In this document: positions 51,332-60,751 of the stretch, one piece after another
Layout of the letters: each line of letters opens with the position of its first letter
Position numbering within the stretch: position 1 is the stretch's first letter
Assembly: GCA_964575255.1 (NCBI GenBank)
Contig: CAZNPZ010000001.1
Location: 62,001 to 126,000 of the forward strand
Source: JAEZHK01 sp964575255
GTDB taxonomy: Bacteria; Bacillota; Clostridia; Christensenellales; Aristaeellaceae
Direction: 5' to 3'
DNA: 64,000 nt
Translations under genes and position numbers: made by a program
Notes under the pieces: generated by a model
Seen by the model: only the letters and a program-made list of their open reading frames with translations
What the model was told of the DNA's origin: nothing
The model's database searches: none

Positions 51332-52549
51332 TTACTTCTTGTGCTTCGCGTTCAGCATGGCCTGAATCTTGATCGGAAGGCCGAATAGCGTAATGAACCC
51401 GGCGCTGTCCTTCTGGTCGTAGACCGCGTCCTCGCCGAAGGTGACGATCTCCTCATCGTAGAGCGAATACGGGCTGGTCGCGCCGGCGGAGATGATGTTT
51501 CCTTTGAAGAGCTTCAGTTTCACCGTGCCGGTCACGGTCTTCTGCGTCTCGTCGACGAAGGCGGAGAGCGCCTGCCGAAGCGGCGTGAACCACTGGCCGT
51601 TGTACACGAGGTCTGCAAATTCCAGCGCCATCCGCTGCTTGTAATGCAGCGTCATCTTGTCCAGACACAGCTGCTCCAGCTTCTCATGCGCTTCGTAGAG
51701 GATCGATCCGCCGGGGGTCTCATAAACACCGCGGCTCTTCATGCCCACCAGCCGGTTTTCGACCATGTCCAGGATGCCCACGCCGTGTTTGCCGCCGATT
51801 TTATTGAGCTTTTTGATGAGCGCCGGGCCGTCCAGTTTTTCGCCGTTGACTGCGACAGGCACGCCCGCCTCAAAATCGATGGTCACATACTCGGCCATAT
51901 CCGGCGCTTCTTCCGGCGTAACGCCCATCTCCATGTTGCCCTTGTACTTGGGCTCATTGGCCGGGTCTTCCAATTCCAACCCTTCGTGGGACAGATGCCA
52001 CAGGTTCTTGTCCTTGGAGTAATTGGTCTCGCGGCTGATCTTGAGCGGGATATCGTGGGCTTCGGCGTAGGCGATCTCGTCCTCGCGACCCTTCATCTCC
52101 CAGATGCGCCACGGCGCGATGACCGGCATCGTCGGCGCGAACGCCTTGATGGTCAGCTCGAATCGAACCTGGTCGTTGCCTTTGCCGGTGCAGCCATGCG
52201 CGATCGCGTCCGCGCCTTCTTTCAGCGCGATTTCAGTGATCCGCTTTGCGATGATCGGACGCGCGAACGAAGTACCAAGCAGGTACTTCTCCTCGTACTT
52301 CGCGCCCGCTTTCAGCGTCGGGAAGATGTAGTCGTACACGAACTCCTGCTCCAGGTCTTCGATATACAACTTGGACGCGCCGGTCTTCAGCGCCTTTTCG
52401 TGGAGCCCTTCCAACTCGTCCGCCTGACCGACGTTGGCCGCGACCGCGATGACCTCGCAGCCCTCGTAGTGCTCCTTGAGCCACGGAATGATGACCGAGG
52501 TGTCCAGCCCGCCGGAATAAGCCAGCACGATCTTCTTGTACTGCTTCAT
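51332..52549 (-). CDS. argG: Argininosuccinate synthase
   Basis: ArgG joins citrulline and aspartate using ATP. The 405-residue protein has the pyrophosphatase loop VLAYSGGLDTSVIIPWL, DAIAHGCTGKGNDQVRFE and REAIAPWRIW-like APWRIWEMKGRED. ATG 52549 is preferred, since the GGAG at its upstream side is only one base from an alternative GTG at 52558. It is the first gene of the arginine operon, unusual because argG and argH more often come last or form their own unit. Confidence 0.97.
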   Translation of the reverse strand: MKQYKKIVLAYSGGLDTSVIIPWLKEHYEGCEVIAVAANVGQADELEGLHEKALKTGASKLYIEDLEQEFVYDYIFPTLKAGAKYEEKYLLGTSFARPIIAKRITEIALKEGADAIAHGCTGKGNDQVRFELTIKAFAPTMPVIAPWRIWEMKGREDEIAYAEAHDIPLKISRETNYSKDKNLWHLSHEGLELEDPANEPKYKGNMEMGVTPEEAPDMAEYVTIDFEAGVPVAVNGEKLDGPALIKKLNKIGGKHGVGILDMVENRLVGMKSRGVYETPGGSILYEAHEKLEQLCLDKMTLHYKQRMALEFADLVYNGQWFTPLRQALSAFVDETQKTVTGTVKLKLFKGNIISAGATSPYSLYDEEIVTFGEDAVYDQKDSAGFITLFGLPIKIQAMLNAKHKK

Positions 52550-52563
52550 ATTGTTCACGCTCC

Positions 52564-52581
52564 AAATGTATATTTATTCGT
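52564..52581. promoter_or_regulatory. Candidate ARG box (ArgR operator)
   Basis: Read on the minus strand, ACGAATAAATATACATTT resembles the ArgR/AhrC box (consensus TGAATAAATATTCA core) with two departures. It lies about 6-23 bp downstream of the predicted start point of argG, a good place for repression by arginine. No argR gene lies in the window. Confidence 0.5.
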
Positions 52582-52593
52582 TCTTTTCCGTAT

Positions 52594-52621
52594 ATTATAC
52601 ATGTATATGCGGACATGTCAA
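52594..52621 (-). promoter_or_regulatory. Promoter of the arginine operon
   Basis: On the minus strand a perfect TTGACA (52621-52616), 16 bp and a perfect TATAAT (52599-52594) precede argG. No other good promoter was noticed inside the operon. Confidence 0.75.
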
Positions 52622-52775
52622 GCGATTTTCTGAATACCAGCGTATAATCTGTGTAAAATTACGCAAGTCGCCGCTTTTCATGATACCAGTATACAGCTTC
52701 CCACGACCAGATAGGTTAAACCTTGGATAATCCCGGAAATTTTCATCGGTCCACCCTAAAGTTTAGACATAGTAT

Positions 52776-52805
52776 TCGCCGCCGGAGTATTGTCTCCGAC
52801 GGCGA
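52776..52805 (-). terminator. Hairpin after the first sugar transporter operon
   Basis: A 12-bp stem with one mismatch, TCGCCGCCGGAG (52776-52787) with CTCCGACGGCGA (52794-52805), lies 35 bp beyond the permease stop. No T-run follows on the minus strand. The gap 52622-52775 holds nothing else that I recognise. Confidence 0.5.
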
Positions 52806-52839
52806 CTGAGTACCCACGATGAATTCTCAAAAAGAAGAT

Positions 52840-53796
52840 TCAAGCGGCTTCAGACTGCTTCCTTCGGATCACGTCGATGATGACTGCGACGATGATGATC
52901 AAGCCCTTGACCACCCGCTGCCAGCCCTGCGGCACGCTCAAAAGGTTCAGGCCGTTGGAAATGACGCCGATGATCAGAACGCCGATCACTGTGCCCAAGA
53001 GACTTCCCTCGCCGCCCTTCATGCTGGTGCCGCCGATGACGACCGCGGCGATCGCGTTCATCTCCTGGCCTTCCGCCAGCGTTGGCAGCGCCGAGTCCAG
53101 CCTCGAAACCACGATGATCGAAGCCACGCCACAGCAAAGCCCGCTGACCGTGTATACGAACAGCTTGACGGCGCTCAGGTTGATGCCCGACAGCTTCGCG
53201 CAGTTCTCGTTGCCGCCGATGGCGAACACGTTTCGACCGATGCGCATGTATTTGAGGTTGTACCAGCACAGGATCAGGAGCAGTACCATGATCAGGATCG
53301 TGTACAACGGGATGCCCAGCACCCGGCCGGAGATCGCGGTAAAGGATTCCGGCAGCGTGTACACCGGCTGTCCGCCGGTGATCGTATACGCGAAGCCGCG
53401 CGCGATGTACATCATGCCCAGCGTCGTAATGAACGGCGGCAGGTTCAGGTACGCGATCATCGCGCCGTTCATCAGGCCGATTAAGACCGACAGAAGCAAC
53501 CCTGCCAGCACCGACGGCAGCACGCCAACCCCGGCCTTCATCATCATCGCCATCAGAAGCCCGACCACCGCCATGTTGGAGCCGATGGAGAGGTCGATGC
53601 CGCCGGAGATGATCACGTAGCTCATGCCCAACGCGACGACGAAGTTGATGGACACTTGCTGAAACACGTTCAGGAAGTTGTCCACCTTGAAGAACACCGG
53701 CGAAGCAAAGCCCATGATCACGCACAGCAGGATAAACGCGACAAAGATGCCCAGAATGTTGTTGCCGGAATTGATCCGCTTCATCTTCATCTGCAC
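52840..53796 (-). CDS. Sugar ABC transporter permease (RbsC type)
   Basis: The 318-residue protein has eight to ten hydrophobic segments and the RbsC-type motifs VIISGGIDLSIGSNMAVVGL near residue 70 and EMNAIAAVVIGGTSMKGGEG near residue 240. GTG 53796 lies nine bases after AAGGGG. It is third in the order binding protein, ATPase, permease, 71 bp after the ATPase. As in the RbsABC/CUT2 family, the permease probably works as a dimer. The transported sugar is unknown. Confidence 0.94.
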   Translation of the reverse strand: MQMKMKRINSGNNILGIFVAFILLCVIMGFASPVFFKVDNFLNVFQQVSINFVVALGMSYVIISGGIDLSIGSNMAVVGLLMAMMMKAGVGVLPSVLAGLLLSVLIGLMNGAMIAYLNLPPFITTLGMMYIARGFAYTITGGQPVYTLPESFTAISGRVLGIPLYTILIMVLLLILCWYNLKYMRIGRNVFAIGGNENCAKLSGINLSAVKLFVYTVSGLCCGVASIIVVSRLDSALPTLAEGQEMNAIAAVVIGGTSMKGGEGSLLGTVIGVLIIGVISNGLNLLSVPQGWQRVVKGLIIIVAVIIDVIRRKQSEAA

Positions 53797-53867
53797 GGTA
53801 GAAAACCCCTTTTACGTCAAATGAACAGGGTATATCGGCCCTGGCAATCCCACATTCAAAGGATGCG

Positions 53868-55376
<1,509 letters not shown>

Positions 55377-55414
55377 AACGTCACTCCCTGTTCAGGATGT
55401 AATCCGATGAGTAA

Positions 55415-56332
55415 CTATTTCAGGAACTGATCCACGTTGGAGCTGTCGACGACCGTGGTTTCGGCCTCGATGATCTTGGCATCAATCGTCTCGCCCTTGA
55501 TGGCCTTGACGAGCGCCTCGATGGCGTTCTTGCCGATGGCGACCGGGCCGACATCCAGCGTCGCGGTCAGTTCGCCGTTCTTGACGGCTTCCTTGGCGTT
55601 GGGGTTGCCGTCAAGGCCGACGCAGAGGATATCCGAACGGCCGGCCTGCTTGCAGGCCTGCGCGGCGCCCAGCGCCATCTCATCGGACAGGCCATAGAAC
55701 ACGTTGATTTCCGGGTGCGCCTGCAGCATGTTGGTCGCGGCGTTCATGCCTTTCTCGCGCTCCCAGTCGCCCGCCTGGGTGGCGACCAGTACGACGCCGG
55801 GGTAGGCTTCCTTGCACTTGTCGACAAAGCCGCCCATGCGCTGGGTGGTGTAGTCGGACGGCAGGCCTTCGATGATGGCCACGTTGGCCTTGCCGCCGGT
55901 CTTCTCGTTGACCCAGTCGGCGATCTTGCCGCCGCCGTTGTACTGGTTGTATCCGGAGTAGGCGTATACCTCGCAGCCGGAGAGTTCGGTGATGGAGTTG
56001 AACACGACCACCGGGATGCCGGCCGCGTTGGCCTTCTTGATGCCGGAGATCAGCGCGTCCATGTTGATGCCGCACACCGCGATGCCGGCGACGCCCTTGG
56101 TGATCATGTCTTCCATCAGCTGCATCTGGCCCGCGTAGTCGCTCTCGACTTCCGGTGCCATCAGGACAAGCTGGTATCCGGCGGCTTCCGCGACAGGCTG
56201 CGCGCCCTCGATGCAGCTCGCGTAGAACGGGCTGGTCATGGCCGGGGGCAGGAACGCGATTTCGTTGGACGCGGCCAACGCGGGAACAGCGGCCAGCAAG
56301 AGCACGAGAACCAGCGACAGGATCTTCTTCAT
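55415..56332 (-). CDS. Periplasmic-type sugar-binding protein
   Basis: The 305-residue protein is a type 1 periplasmic binding protein of the RbsB group. The mature part has EIAFLPPAMTSPFYASCIEG and GIAVCGINMDALISGIKKAN, then PVVVFNSI and a C-terminal lobe with LCVGLDGNPNAKEAVKNGEL. The signal peptide MKKILSLVLVLLLAAVPALA ends in a type I cleavage site and has no lipobox Cys, so it is not an obvious lipoprotein. It heads the first sugar transporter operon; the ligand is unknown. Confidence 0.93.
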   Translation of the reverse strand: MKKILSLVLVLLLAAVPALAASNEIAFLPPAMTSPFYASCIEGAQPVAEAAGYQLVLMAPEVESDYAGQMQLMEDMITKGVAGIAVCGINMDALISGIKKANAAGIPVVVFNSITELSGCEVYAYSGYNQYNGGGKIADWVNEKTGGKANVAIIEGLPSDYTTQRMGGFVDKCKEAYPGVVLVATQAGDWEREKGMNAATNMLQAHPEINVFYGLSDEMALGAAQACKQAGRSDILCVGLDGNPNAKEAVKNGELTATLDVGPVAIGKNAIEALVKAIKGETIDAKIIEAETTVVDSSNVDQFLK

Positions 56333-56429
56333 AGGTTCGCTCCTCCTTGCATTTTACGGGTTTGCGCCCGTCTTCGCTCTATTCTATTACATTTTTACCC
56401 ATTTTACAGTATATTTTTTTCTGATTATG

Positions 56430-56459
56430 GTTGTATTTTTCCTGTTTGACCTCTGTCAA
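56430..56459 (-). promoter_or_regulatory. Weak promoter candidate of the first sugar transporter operon
   Basis: On the minus strand TTGACA (56459-56454), 18 bp and TACAAC (56435-56430) are the best match upstream of the binding-protein gene. The long AT-rich leader (56333-56430) also has an ACGGG/CCCGT pairing near 56357. Confidence 0.35.
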
Positions 56460-56494
56460 GTTATTTTATTCAATATCTGTCTATTTTCCGGCGC

Positions 56495-56523
56495 TTGACA
56501 GCGTGTCGAAACGCGGCTATCAT
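56495..56523 (+). promoter_or_regulatory. Promoter of the secreted two-repeat protein
   Basis: A perfect TTGACA (56495-56500), 17 bp and TATCAT (56518-56523) lie 30 bp ahead of the ATG at 56554. Confidence 0.65.
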
Positions 56524-56553
56524 GCAGATAGCACCATATGGGAGATGAAACTG

Positions 56554-57027
56554 ATGAAGCGCACCCTTCTGATCCTTTTGATGATCGCATGCCTCGCGCT
56601 CAGCCTGCCGACCGCCGCAGCATCCTTCTCGGCCCCAAGAGCCGGTATGAAATATAAAGGGGTCACCTACCGCATCGGGGGGACTAACGTCAAATGGAAA
56701 TCCAGGCTTGGCAAGTATACCAGAAAGCTCAACGAAACCAGCGGCTCCCTTACCTCCTACACATACACCTTCAGAAAGCGCGGCGTCCGCGTGACCACGC
56801 TGTACAGCCGAAGGTTGAAGAAGGAAAAAATTACGTCCATCCTGATCGTGGGCAAATCTGTCACGACGGCAGGCGGGCTGAAAGTTGGCCAAAGTTACGC
56901 CAGGATGACCAAAATGTACGGCAAGAAATTTACCCACACCGGCAATGCGTACACCTACAAGGCGGGTCGGCGCACACTTCAGATCAGAGCCTCTGGCGGC
57001 CACATCACGGCGATCAAAATTGCATAG
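56554..57027 (+). CDS. Secreted protein of unknown function with two similar modules
   Basis: The 157-residue product starts with a signal peptide (MKRTLLILLMIACLALSLPT then AAA) and is otherwise basic. Two modules resemble each other: SRLGKYTRKLNETSGSLTSY, continuing YTFRKRGVRVTTLYS and then ITSILI, and later YARMTKMYGKKFTHTGNAYT, continuing YKAGRRTLQIRA and then ITAIKI. The pattern (Gly-helix-Lys-Tyr-Gly, Tyr-x-Tyr, basic beta strand, ILE-rich strand) recalls small BamE/SmpA-like modules seen in Bacillota secreted proteins, but I cannot name a family. ATG 56554 is nine bases after GGAG; ATG 56545 would be too close. Confidence 0.75.
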   Translation: MKRTLLILLMIACLALSLPTAAASFSAPRAGMKYKGVTYRIGGTNVKWKSRLGKYTRKLNETSGSLTSYTYTFRKRGVRVTTLYSRRLKKEKITSILIVGKSVTTAGGLKVGQSYARMTKMYGKKFTHTGNAYTYKAGRRTLQIRASGGHITAIKIA

Positions 57028-57035
57028 CAGGTCAC

Positions 57036-57073
57036 AAAACCCGGTCTTGCGTTTTTCACGAAAACCGGGTTTT
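57036..57073. terminator. Bidirectional terminator between two secreted-protein genes
   Basis: AAAACCCGGT (57036-57045) pairs with ACCGGGTTTT (57064-57073). The T-run on one strand and A-run on the other let it end both convergent genes. Confidence 0.75.
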
Positions 57074-57105
57074 ATACTTTAGTGTACTGTTGTGTCGGTC
57101 GCTTT

Positions 57106-57744
57106 TCAGTACAGGGAATCCGCGTACGGAATCGAAAGCCGCGTCAGCGTCAGCGTGTCTCCGGAATCGGGATTGGTGAGCACGAGCCCGTCGTCCGTCG
57201 TTTCGCAGCCCATCTGCATGGCCGATCCATCCTGAAAGGCGATCAGCATGTCGGCCTGATCCATCAGGAAGATGCCCGGCTCCGCTTCTCCTGTATTCAC
57301 GTCCACGGAGACGAATCCGCCGGAAGCGTCCATCGCGATCAGCCCACCACCGCTTCCATCCTTCCCCTGAACTGTCCATACGCCGGTTATGTCGGACAGG
57401 TCGGGCAACTCCTGTCTCTGAAGCTCCGCTTCGTCGCCGTCCGCAGACAAATACAGATACCCTTCCGAAAAACCGTATTGAAGTGTGGTGTCGGTTCCGT
57501 CGCTGGAAGTGAGGTACATGTTGTCCTGATCCGTCCAATAGACGCCTGCCTGACGATAAGATTGATCGGATTCGTAGAGGAAGATATAGGTACCGCCGCT
57601 TCCCAGCATCAGCGTGATCGCACCGCCCGAATCCGTCCCGGTCCACAACCCTTCCATGCCGTTGTCAAGCGCGAATCCGGCTGCGGGCAGCGTGATCGTC
57701 AGAGTAAGCAACACCAGCGCAATGGCCAAACCCTTTCTCTTCAT
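57106..57744 (-). CDS. Secreted protein of unknown function, beta-rich
   Basis: The 212-residue product has a signal peptide (MKRKGLAIALVLLTLTITLP, then AAGFA) followed by two beta-rich repeats of about 85 residues. Each opens with a Gly-x-Trp motif (MEGLWTGTDSGGAITLML and ITGVWTVQGKDGSGGGLIAM). This is the pattern of lipocalin-like DUF modules that read 'GxWxx...' in Bacillota exoproteins. It is acidic, and no catalytic motif is visible. ATG 57744 is 7 nt after GAGGG. The function is unknown. Confidence 0.75.
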   Translation of the reverse strand: MKRKGLAIALVLLTLTITLPAAGFALDNGMEGLWTGTDSGGAITLMLGSGGTYIFLYESDQSYRQAGVYWTDQDNMYLTSSDGTDTTLQYGFSEGYLYLSADGDEAELQRQELPDLSDITGVWTVQGKDGSGGGLIAMDASGGFVSVDVNTGEAEPGIFLMDQADMLIAFQDGSAMQMGCETTDDGLVLTNPDSGDTLTLTRLSIPYADSLY

Positions 57745-57803
57745 CCGCATTCCCTCGCTTGCCTGTGATTTTCCTTGGATTGATACTCAAATCAATCGCT
57801 TTC

Positions 57804-57831
57804 ATTATAACACAGGGCGCGCCTTTTTCAA
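57804..57831 (-). promoter_or_regulatory. Promoter of the acidic secreted protein
   Basis: On the minus strand TTGAAA (57831-57826), 16 bp and a perfect TATAAT (57809-57804) precede the gene. The promoter overlaps the hairpin that follows lacI. Confidence 0.55.
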
Positions 57832-57839
57832 GCGCGCCC
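57815..57839 (-). terminator. Hairpin after the LacI-type gene
   Basis: GGGCGCGC (57815-57822) and GCGCGCCC (57832-57839) form a perfect 8-bp stem 11 bp after the regulator stop. No T-run follows in that direction. Confidence 0.45.
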
Positions 57840-57850
57840 GATCCGCCGGT

Positions 57851-58870
57851 TCAGACCCGCCGTACGCTGCCGCGTTCGACGAGTGCTGTGTCGATCTCCT
57901 GTTTGATTCGGTAGGCGTCGCCGTTTCGGATCAGTTCCACCAGCCGCTCCACCGCCACCTTGCCGATGCATCCGCATTCGACGCGCATGGTGGTCAGCGG
58001 CGGCTCGATCACCGTGCAGGCCGGGATATCGTCAAAACCGATCACCGACACGTCGCCGGGAATCTGGTAGCCGCATTCTTTCAGCGCGCGCATCGCGCCC
58101 AGCGCGATCACGTCGTTGTCCACAAAGTACGCGGTGGGCAGTTTCGATTTCCCTTTTATGAAGGCGAGCATGTCCAGATAGGCGTCCTCGGTATTGGCGC
58201 GGAGGCCGGTCGATCCGCCCTCGTCCGGTTCCATGCCCCGGTGCTTGAGCGCCGAAAGGAAGCCCGCCCGCCGTTCGTCAAAGTTTTTGATCCAGTCGCT
58301 GCTCCTCAGATGCCCGATCCTTTGGTGGCCCATCGAAATCAGATAATCGGTTGCCTTGTACGCGCCTTCAAAATTGTTGATCCCCACTTTATTCAGCTCC
58401 GCGCCGGTCAGCGCCGAATCGATCGCCACCACGGGGAGACCCAGCGCTTTGAAGCGCTCCATGTCATCGGCCTCAAGTTCCGTGGCCAGTACCAGAAGCC
58501 CCTGTGCGCCGCGGTCTACCCTGATAAGCTGCTGATCGAGCGGAACGCCGTTTAAGTAATTCAAGTAGGCAAGCGAAAGAATATAGCCGGCGTCTCGGCA
58601 CGCGCGTTCAATTTCTTCAATCATCCTTGAAAAGAATTGCGTGTCCCCGACCACTTTCCCATGTTTTTTACACACCAGGAACGCGATCTCCTGCATCGAA
58701 CCATTCGGAAGTTTCCGCATGAGTTCTTCGCGGTACCCGGACTCCATCAACTTGTTCAGCACGCGGTTTCTGGTCTGTTCGCTGATTCCGGGCTTGTTGT
58801 TGATCACCATCGATACCGTCGCGTTTGATACGCCAAGCTCTTGCGCAATATTTTTTATTTTTATCGGCAA
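57851..58870 (-). CDS. LacI-family transcriptional regulator
   Basis: The 339-residue protein has the LacI helix-turn-helix and hinge (IKNIAQELGVSNATVSMVIN, NKPGISEQTRNRVLNKLMES) and a sugar-binding domain with INNFEGAYKATDYLI, YFVDNDVIALGAMRAL and GDVSVIGFDDIPACTVIEPP. TTG 58870 is chosen: GGGGGTG precedes it, and the promoter places the start point at about 58897, which would leave the ATG at 58894 without a leader. It is divergent from the second sugar transporter operon and probably controls it. Confidence 0.92.
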   Translation of the reverse strand: MPIKIKNIAQELGVSNATVSMVINNKPGISEQTRNRVLNKLMESGYREELMRKLPNGSMQEIAFLVCKKHGKVVGDTQFFSRMIEEIERACRDAGYILSLAYLNYLNGVPLDQQLIRVDRGAQGLLVLATELEADDMERFKALGLPVVAIDSALTGAELNKVGINNFEGAYKATDYLISMGHQRIGHLRSSDWIKNFDERRAGFLSALKHRGMEPDEGGSTGLRANTEDAYLDMLAFIKGKSKLPTAYFVDNDVIALGAMRALKECGYQIPGDVSVIGFDDIPACTVIEPPLTTMRVECGCIGKVAVERLVELIRNGDAYRIKQEIDTALVERGSVRRV

Positions 58871-58903
58871 CCACGCGCACCCCCACTGTTTCATGCCGTC
58901 AAC

Positions 58904-58932
58904 ATTATATCAGAACACTTATCCGAACGCAA
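58904..58932 (-). promoter_or_regulatory. Promoter of the LacI-type gene
   Basis: On the minus strand TTGCGT (58932-58927), 17 bp and a perfect TATAAT (58909-58904). Its position decides the start codon of the regulator. Confidence 0.65.
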
Positions 58933-58960
58933 CATTGCACTTAAATATTTCAGCGATCTA

Positions 58961-58989
58961 TTGACATATTTCACAAGTTGTGCTAGGAT
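58961..58989 (+). promoter_or_regulatory. Promoter of the second sugar transporter operon
   Basis: A perfect TTGACA (58961-58966), 17 bp and TAGGAT (58984-58989) precede the binding-protein gene. The leader carries a TGCGGC/GCCGCA hairpin (59026-59041). No clear LacI-type palindrome was pinned down. Confidence 0.65.
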
Positions 58990-59072
58990 TGCTCAGGAAT
59001 CAGGTCGTGTTCTCTTCGATTTCAGTGCGGCACACGCCGCATGGAATAAAATGACTCAAGGAGGAATCTCCC

Positions 59073-60014
59073 ATGAAGAAACTGGTTGCCCTTACGCTGG
59101 TTCTTCTCCTGTCACTCGGCCTCGCCGCCAATGCCTTCGCCGCGGATCTGATCATGATCATCACGCCCAGCCACTCCAACCCCTACTTCAAGACCGTAGC
59201 CGATGCCGCCGCCGCCAAGGCCGCCGAACTTGGCTATGACACCAAGGTGATCCAGCACGACGACGATGTCGTGAAGCAGCAGGAAGCGTTTGATACCGCG
59301 ATCCAGCTGGGCGCCAAGGCCATCATCTGCGACAACGCGGGCGCGGACGCCTCCGTCGCGCCGGTGCAGGCCGCGAAGGCAGCGGGCATCCCCACCTTCC
59401 TGGTCGACCGTGAGATCAACGCCACCGGCGAAGCCGTGGCGCAGATGGTCTCCAACAACTTCCAGGGAGCGACCGCCGTGGCCGAGTACTTCGTCGAGCT
59501 GATGGGCGAAGAAGGCGGCTTCGTGGAACTGACCGGCAAGGACTCCGACACCAACGCGCACGTGCGCAGCGAAGGCTTCCACTCGATCATCGACCAGTAT
59601 CCGGACATGAAGATGCTGGATCAGCAGACCGCCAACTGGGATCAGACCGAAGCCTATGACAAGATGGAATCCATCATCCAGGCCCAGGGCGCGGACAAGA
59701 TCAAGGGCGTCATCTGCGGCAACGACACGATGGCGATGGGCGTCATCGAAGCGTGCCTCAAGGCCGGCATGAAGGACGTCATCGTCTGCGGTTTCGACGG
59801 CTCCAACGACGTGCGCGACTCGATCCTGCGCGGCGAAATCAAGGCCACGGGTCTCCAGCCCATCGCCTACATCGCGGAGCAGGCGGTCGTTCAGGCCGAC
59901 TATTACATCAAGAACGGCAAGCCCATGGTGGCCGAGGAGAAGCAGCTTCTGGACTGCGTGCTGATCAACAAGGACAACGCGGCCAAGCTGGACAACTTCA
60001 CCCTTTCCGAATAA
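59073..60014 (+). CDS. Periplasmic-type sugar-binding protein (RbsB type)
   Basis: The 313-residue protein is a type 1 periplasmic binding protein: LIMIITPSHSNPYFKTVADA, AAGIPTFLVDREINATGEAV, ICGNDTMAMGVIEACLKAGM and VIVCGFDGSNDVRDSILRGE. The Arg, Asp and Asn residues in these blocks are those that hold pyranose sugars in RbsB. The signal peptide (MKKLVALTLVLLLSLGLAAN then AFA) has a type I site and no lipobox Cys. GGAGG precedes the ATG. A strong terminator directly after it should raise its level above the rest of the operon. Confidence 0.94.
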   Translation: MKKLVALTLVLLLSLGLAANAFAADLIMIITPSHSNPYFKTVADAAAAKAAELGYDTKVIQHDDDVVKQQEAFDTAIQLGAKAIICDNAGADASVAPVQAAKAAGIPTFLVDREINATGEAVAQMVSNNFQGATAVAEYFVELMGEEGGFVELTGKDSDTNAHVRSEGFHSIIDQYPDMKMLDQQTANWDQTEAYDKMESIIQAQGADKIKGVICGNDTMAMGVIEACLKAGMKDVIVCGFDGSNDVRDSILRGEIKATGLQPIAYIAEQAVVQADYYIKNGKPMVAEEKQLLDCVLINKDNAAKLDNFTLSE

Positions 60015-60025
60015 TCCAAAGGATC

Positions 60026-60058
60026 AGAAGGCGGGGTGTGTTCCACCCCGCCTTCTTT
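60026..60058 (+). terminator. Terminator-like hairpin inside the operon
   Basis: A perfect 13-bp stem, AGAAGGCGGGGTG (60026-60038) with CACCCCGCCTTCT (60044-60056), sits between the binding-protein and DUF2291 genes. The T-run is short (TTT), so read-through into the downstream genes is expected. The hairpin may also protect the binding-protein mRNA. Confidence 0.75.
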
Positions 60059-60081
60059 CATGAGTCAGGGAGGTTCTGTGC

Positions 60082-60750
60082 ATGAAGAAAAAACAGGCCG
60101 GTTGGATCAAGTGGATCGTCGCGGCCGCCGCGCTCGCGCTGATCGCCGCGTTTTGCCGGGTGACGATCGTCTGGGACGCGCCCGCCTCCGGCGCGGACGC
60201 CGACAACCTCACCGTAGCCCAACAGTACTGCCTGGACAACTGGGATTCAAAGATGCTGCCGACGATCCTCGAAAAGGCAACGGACACCGCCACCATCCTG
60301 ACCGCCGCCAAGCAGGATCTGAGCGCCGCCGGGCAGAAATACGGCACGCGCGAAAACGAGACCAGCGCCTGGAACTTCTGCGTGAAGGGCGAGGGCACGG
60401 TCGTCAACATTGAAAACGCGGAAAAAGCGTCCAAGATCCGGCTGGCTGTCGACCTTCAGCCGGAGGACGGCGTAGCGGACGCGATGATCCAGTGGTCAAG
60501 CGTCATCAAGACCAACGCGATCCGCGACAGCGTCGGCTTCCTGAAGCTGGACGACTTCGCCAATCAGGTGGAGTTCGCGGAATTGACCAAGGCGTTCAAC
60601 GCGCGGGTGCAGCAGGATCTGATCAAAAAGACCGACGCGACCGCTCTGAAGGGAAAGCGCGTTTCCTTCACCGGCTGCGTCGCGCTGACCAAGATGGATC
60701 AGCCGTCGGACGCCGAGATCATCCCCGTGCAGCTTTCGGAGGTGGGCTAA
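60082..60750 (+). CDS. DUF2291-family protein
   Basis: The 222-residue protein has one N-terminal membrane segment (about residues 10-26) and a predicted extracytoplasmic domain with TAWNFCVKGEGTVV-like SAWNFCVKGEGTVVNI and SFTGCVALTKMDQPSDAEI. DUF2291 proteins are found inside RbsABC-like operons between the binding protein and the ATPase, exactly as here. They may help the transporter, but no activity is established. It ends one base before the ATPase start. Confidence 0.85.
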   Translation: MKKKQAGWIKWIVAAAALALIAAFCRVTIVWDAPASGADADNLTVAQQYCLDNWDSKMLPTILEKATDTATILTAAKQDLSAAGQKYGTRENETSAWNFCVKGEGTVVNIENAEKASKIRLAVDLQPEDGVADAMIQWSSVIKTNAIRDSVGFLKLDDFANQVEFAELTKAFNARVQQDLIKKTDATALKGKRVSFTGCVALTKMDQPSDAEIIPVQLSEVG

Positions 60751-60751
60751 G

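Noticed and set aside
58990..59072. LacI operator palindrome near the second transporter promoter
   Set aside because: Only the TGCGGC/GCCGCA hairpin (59026-59041) stands out; it lacks the usual central CG operator symmetry and could equally be an RNA hairpin.
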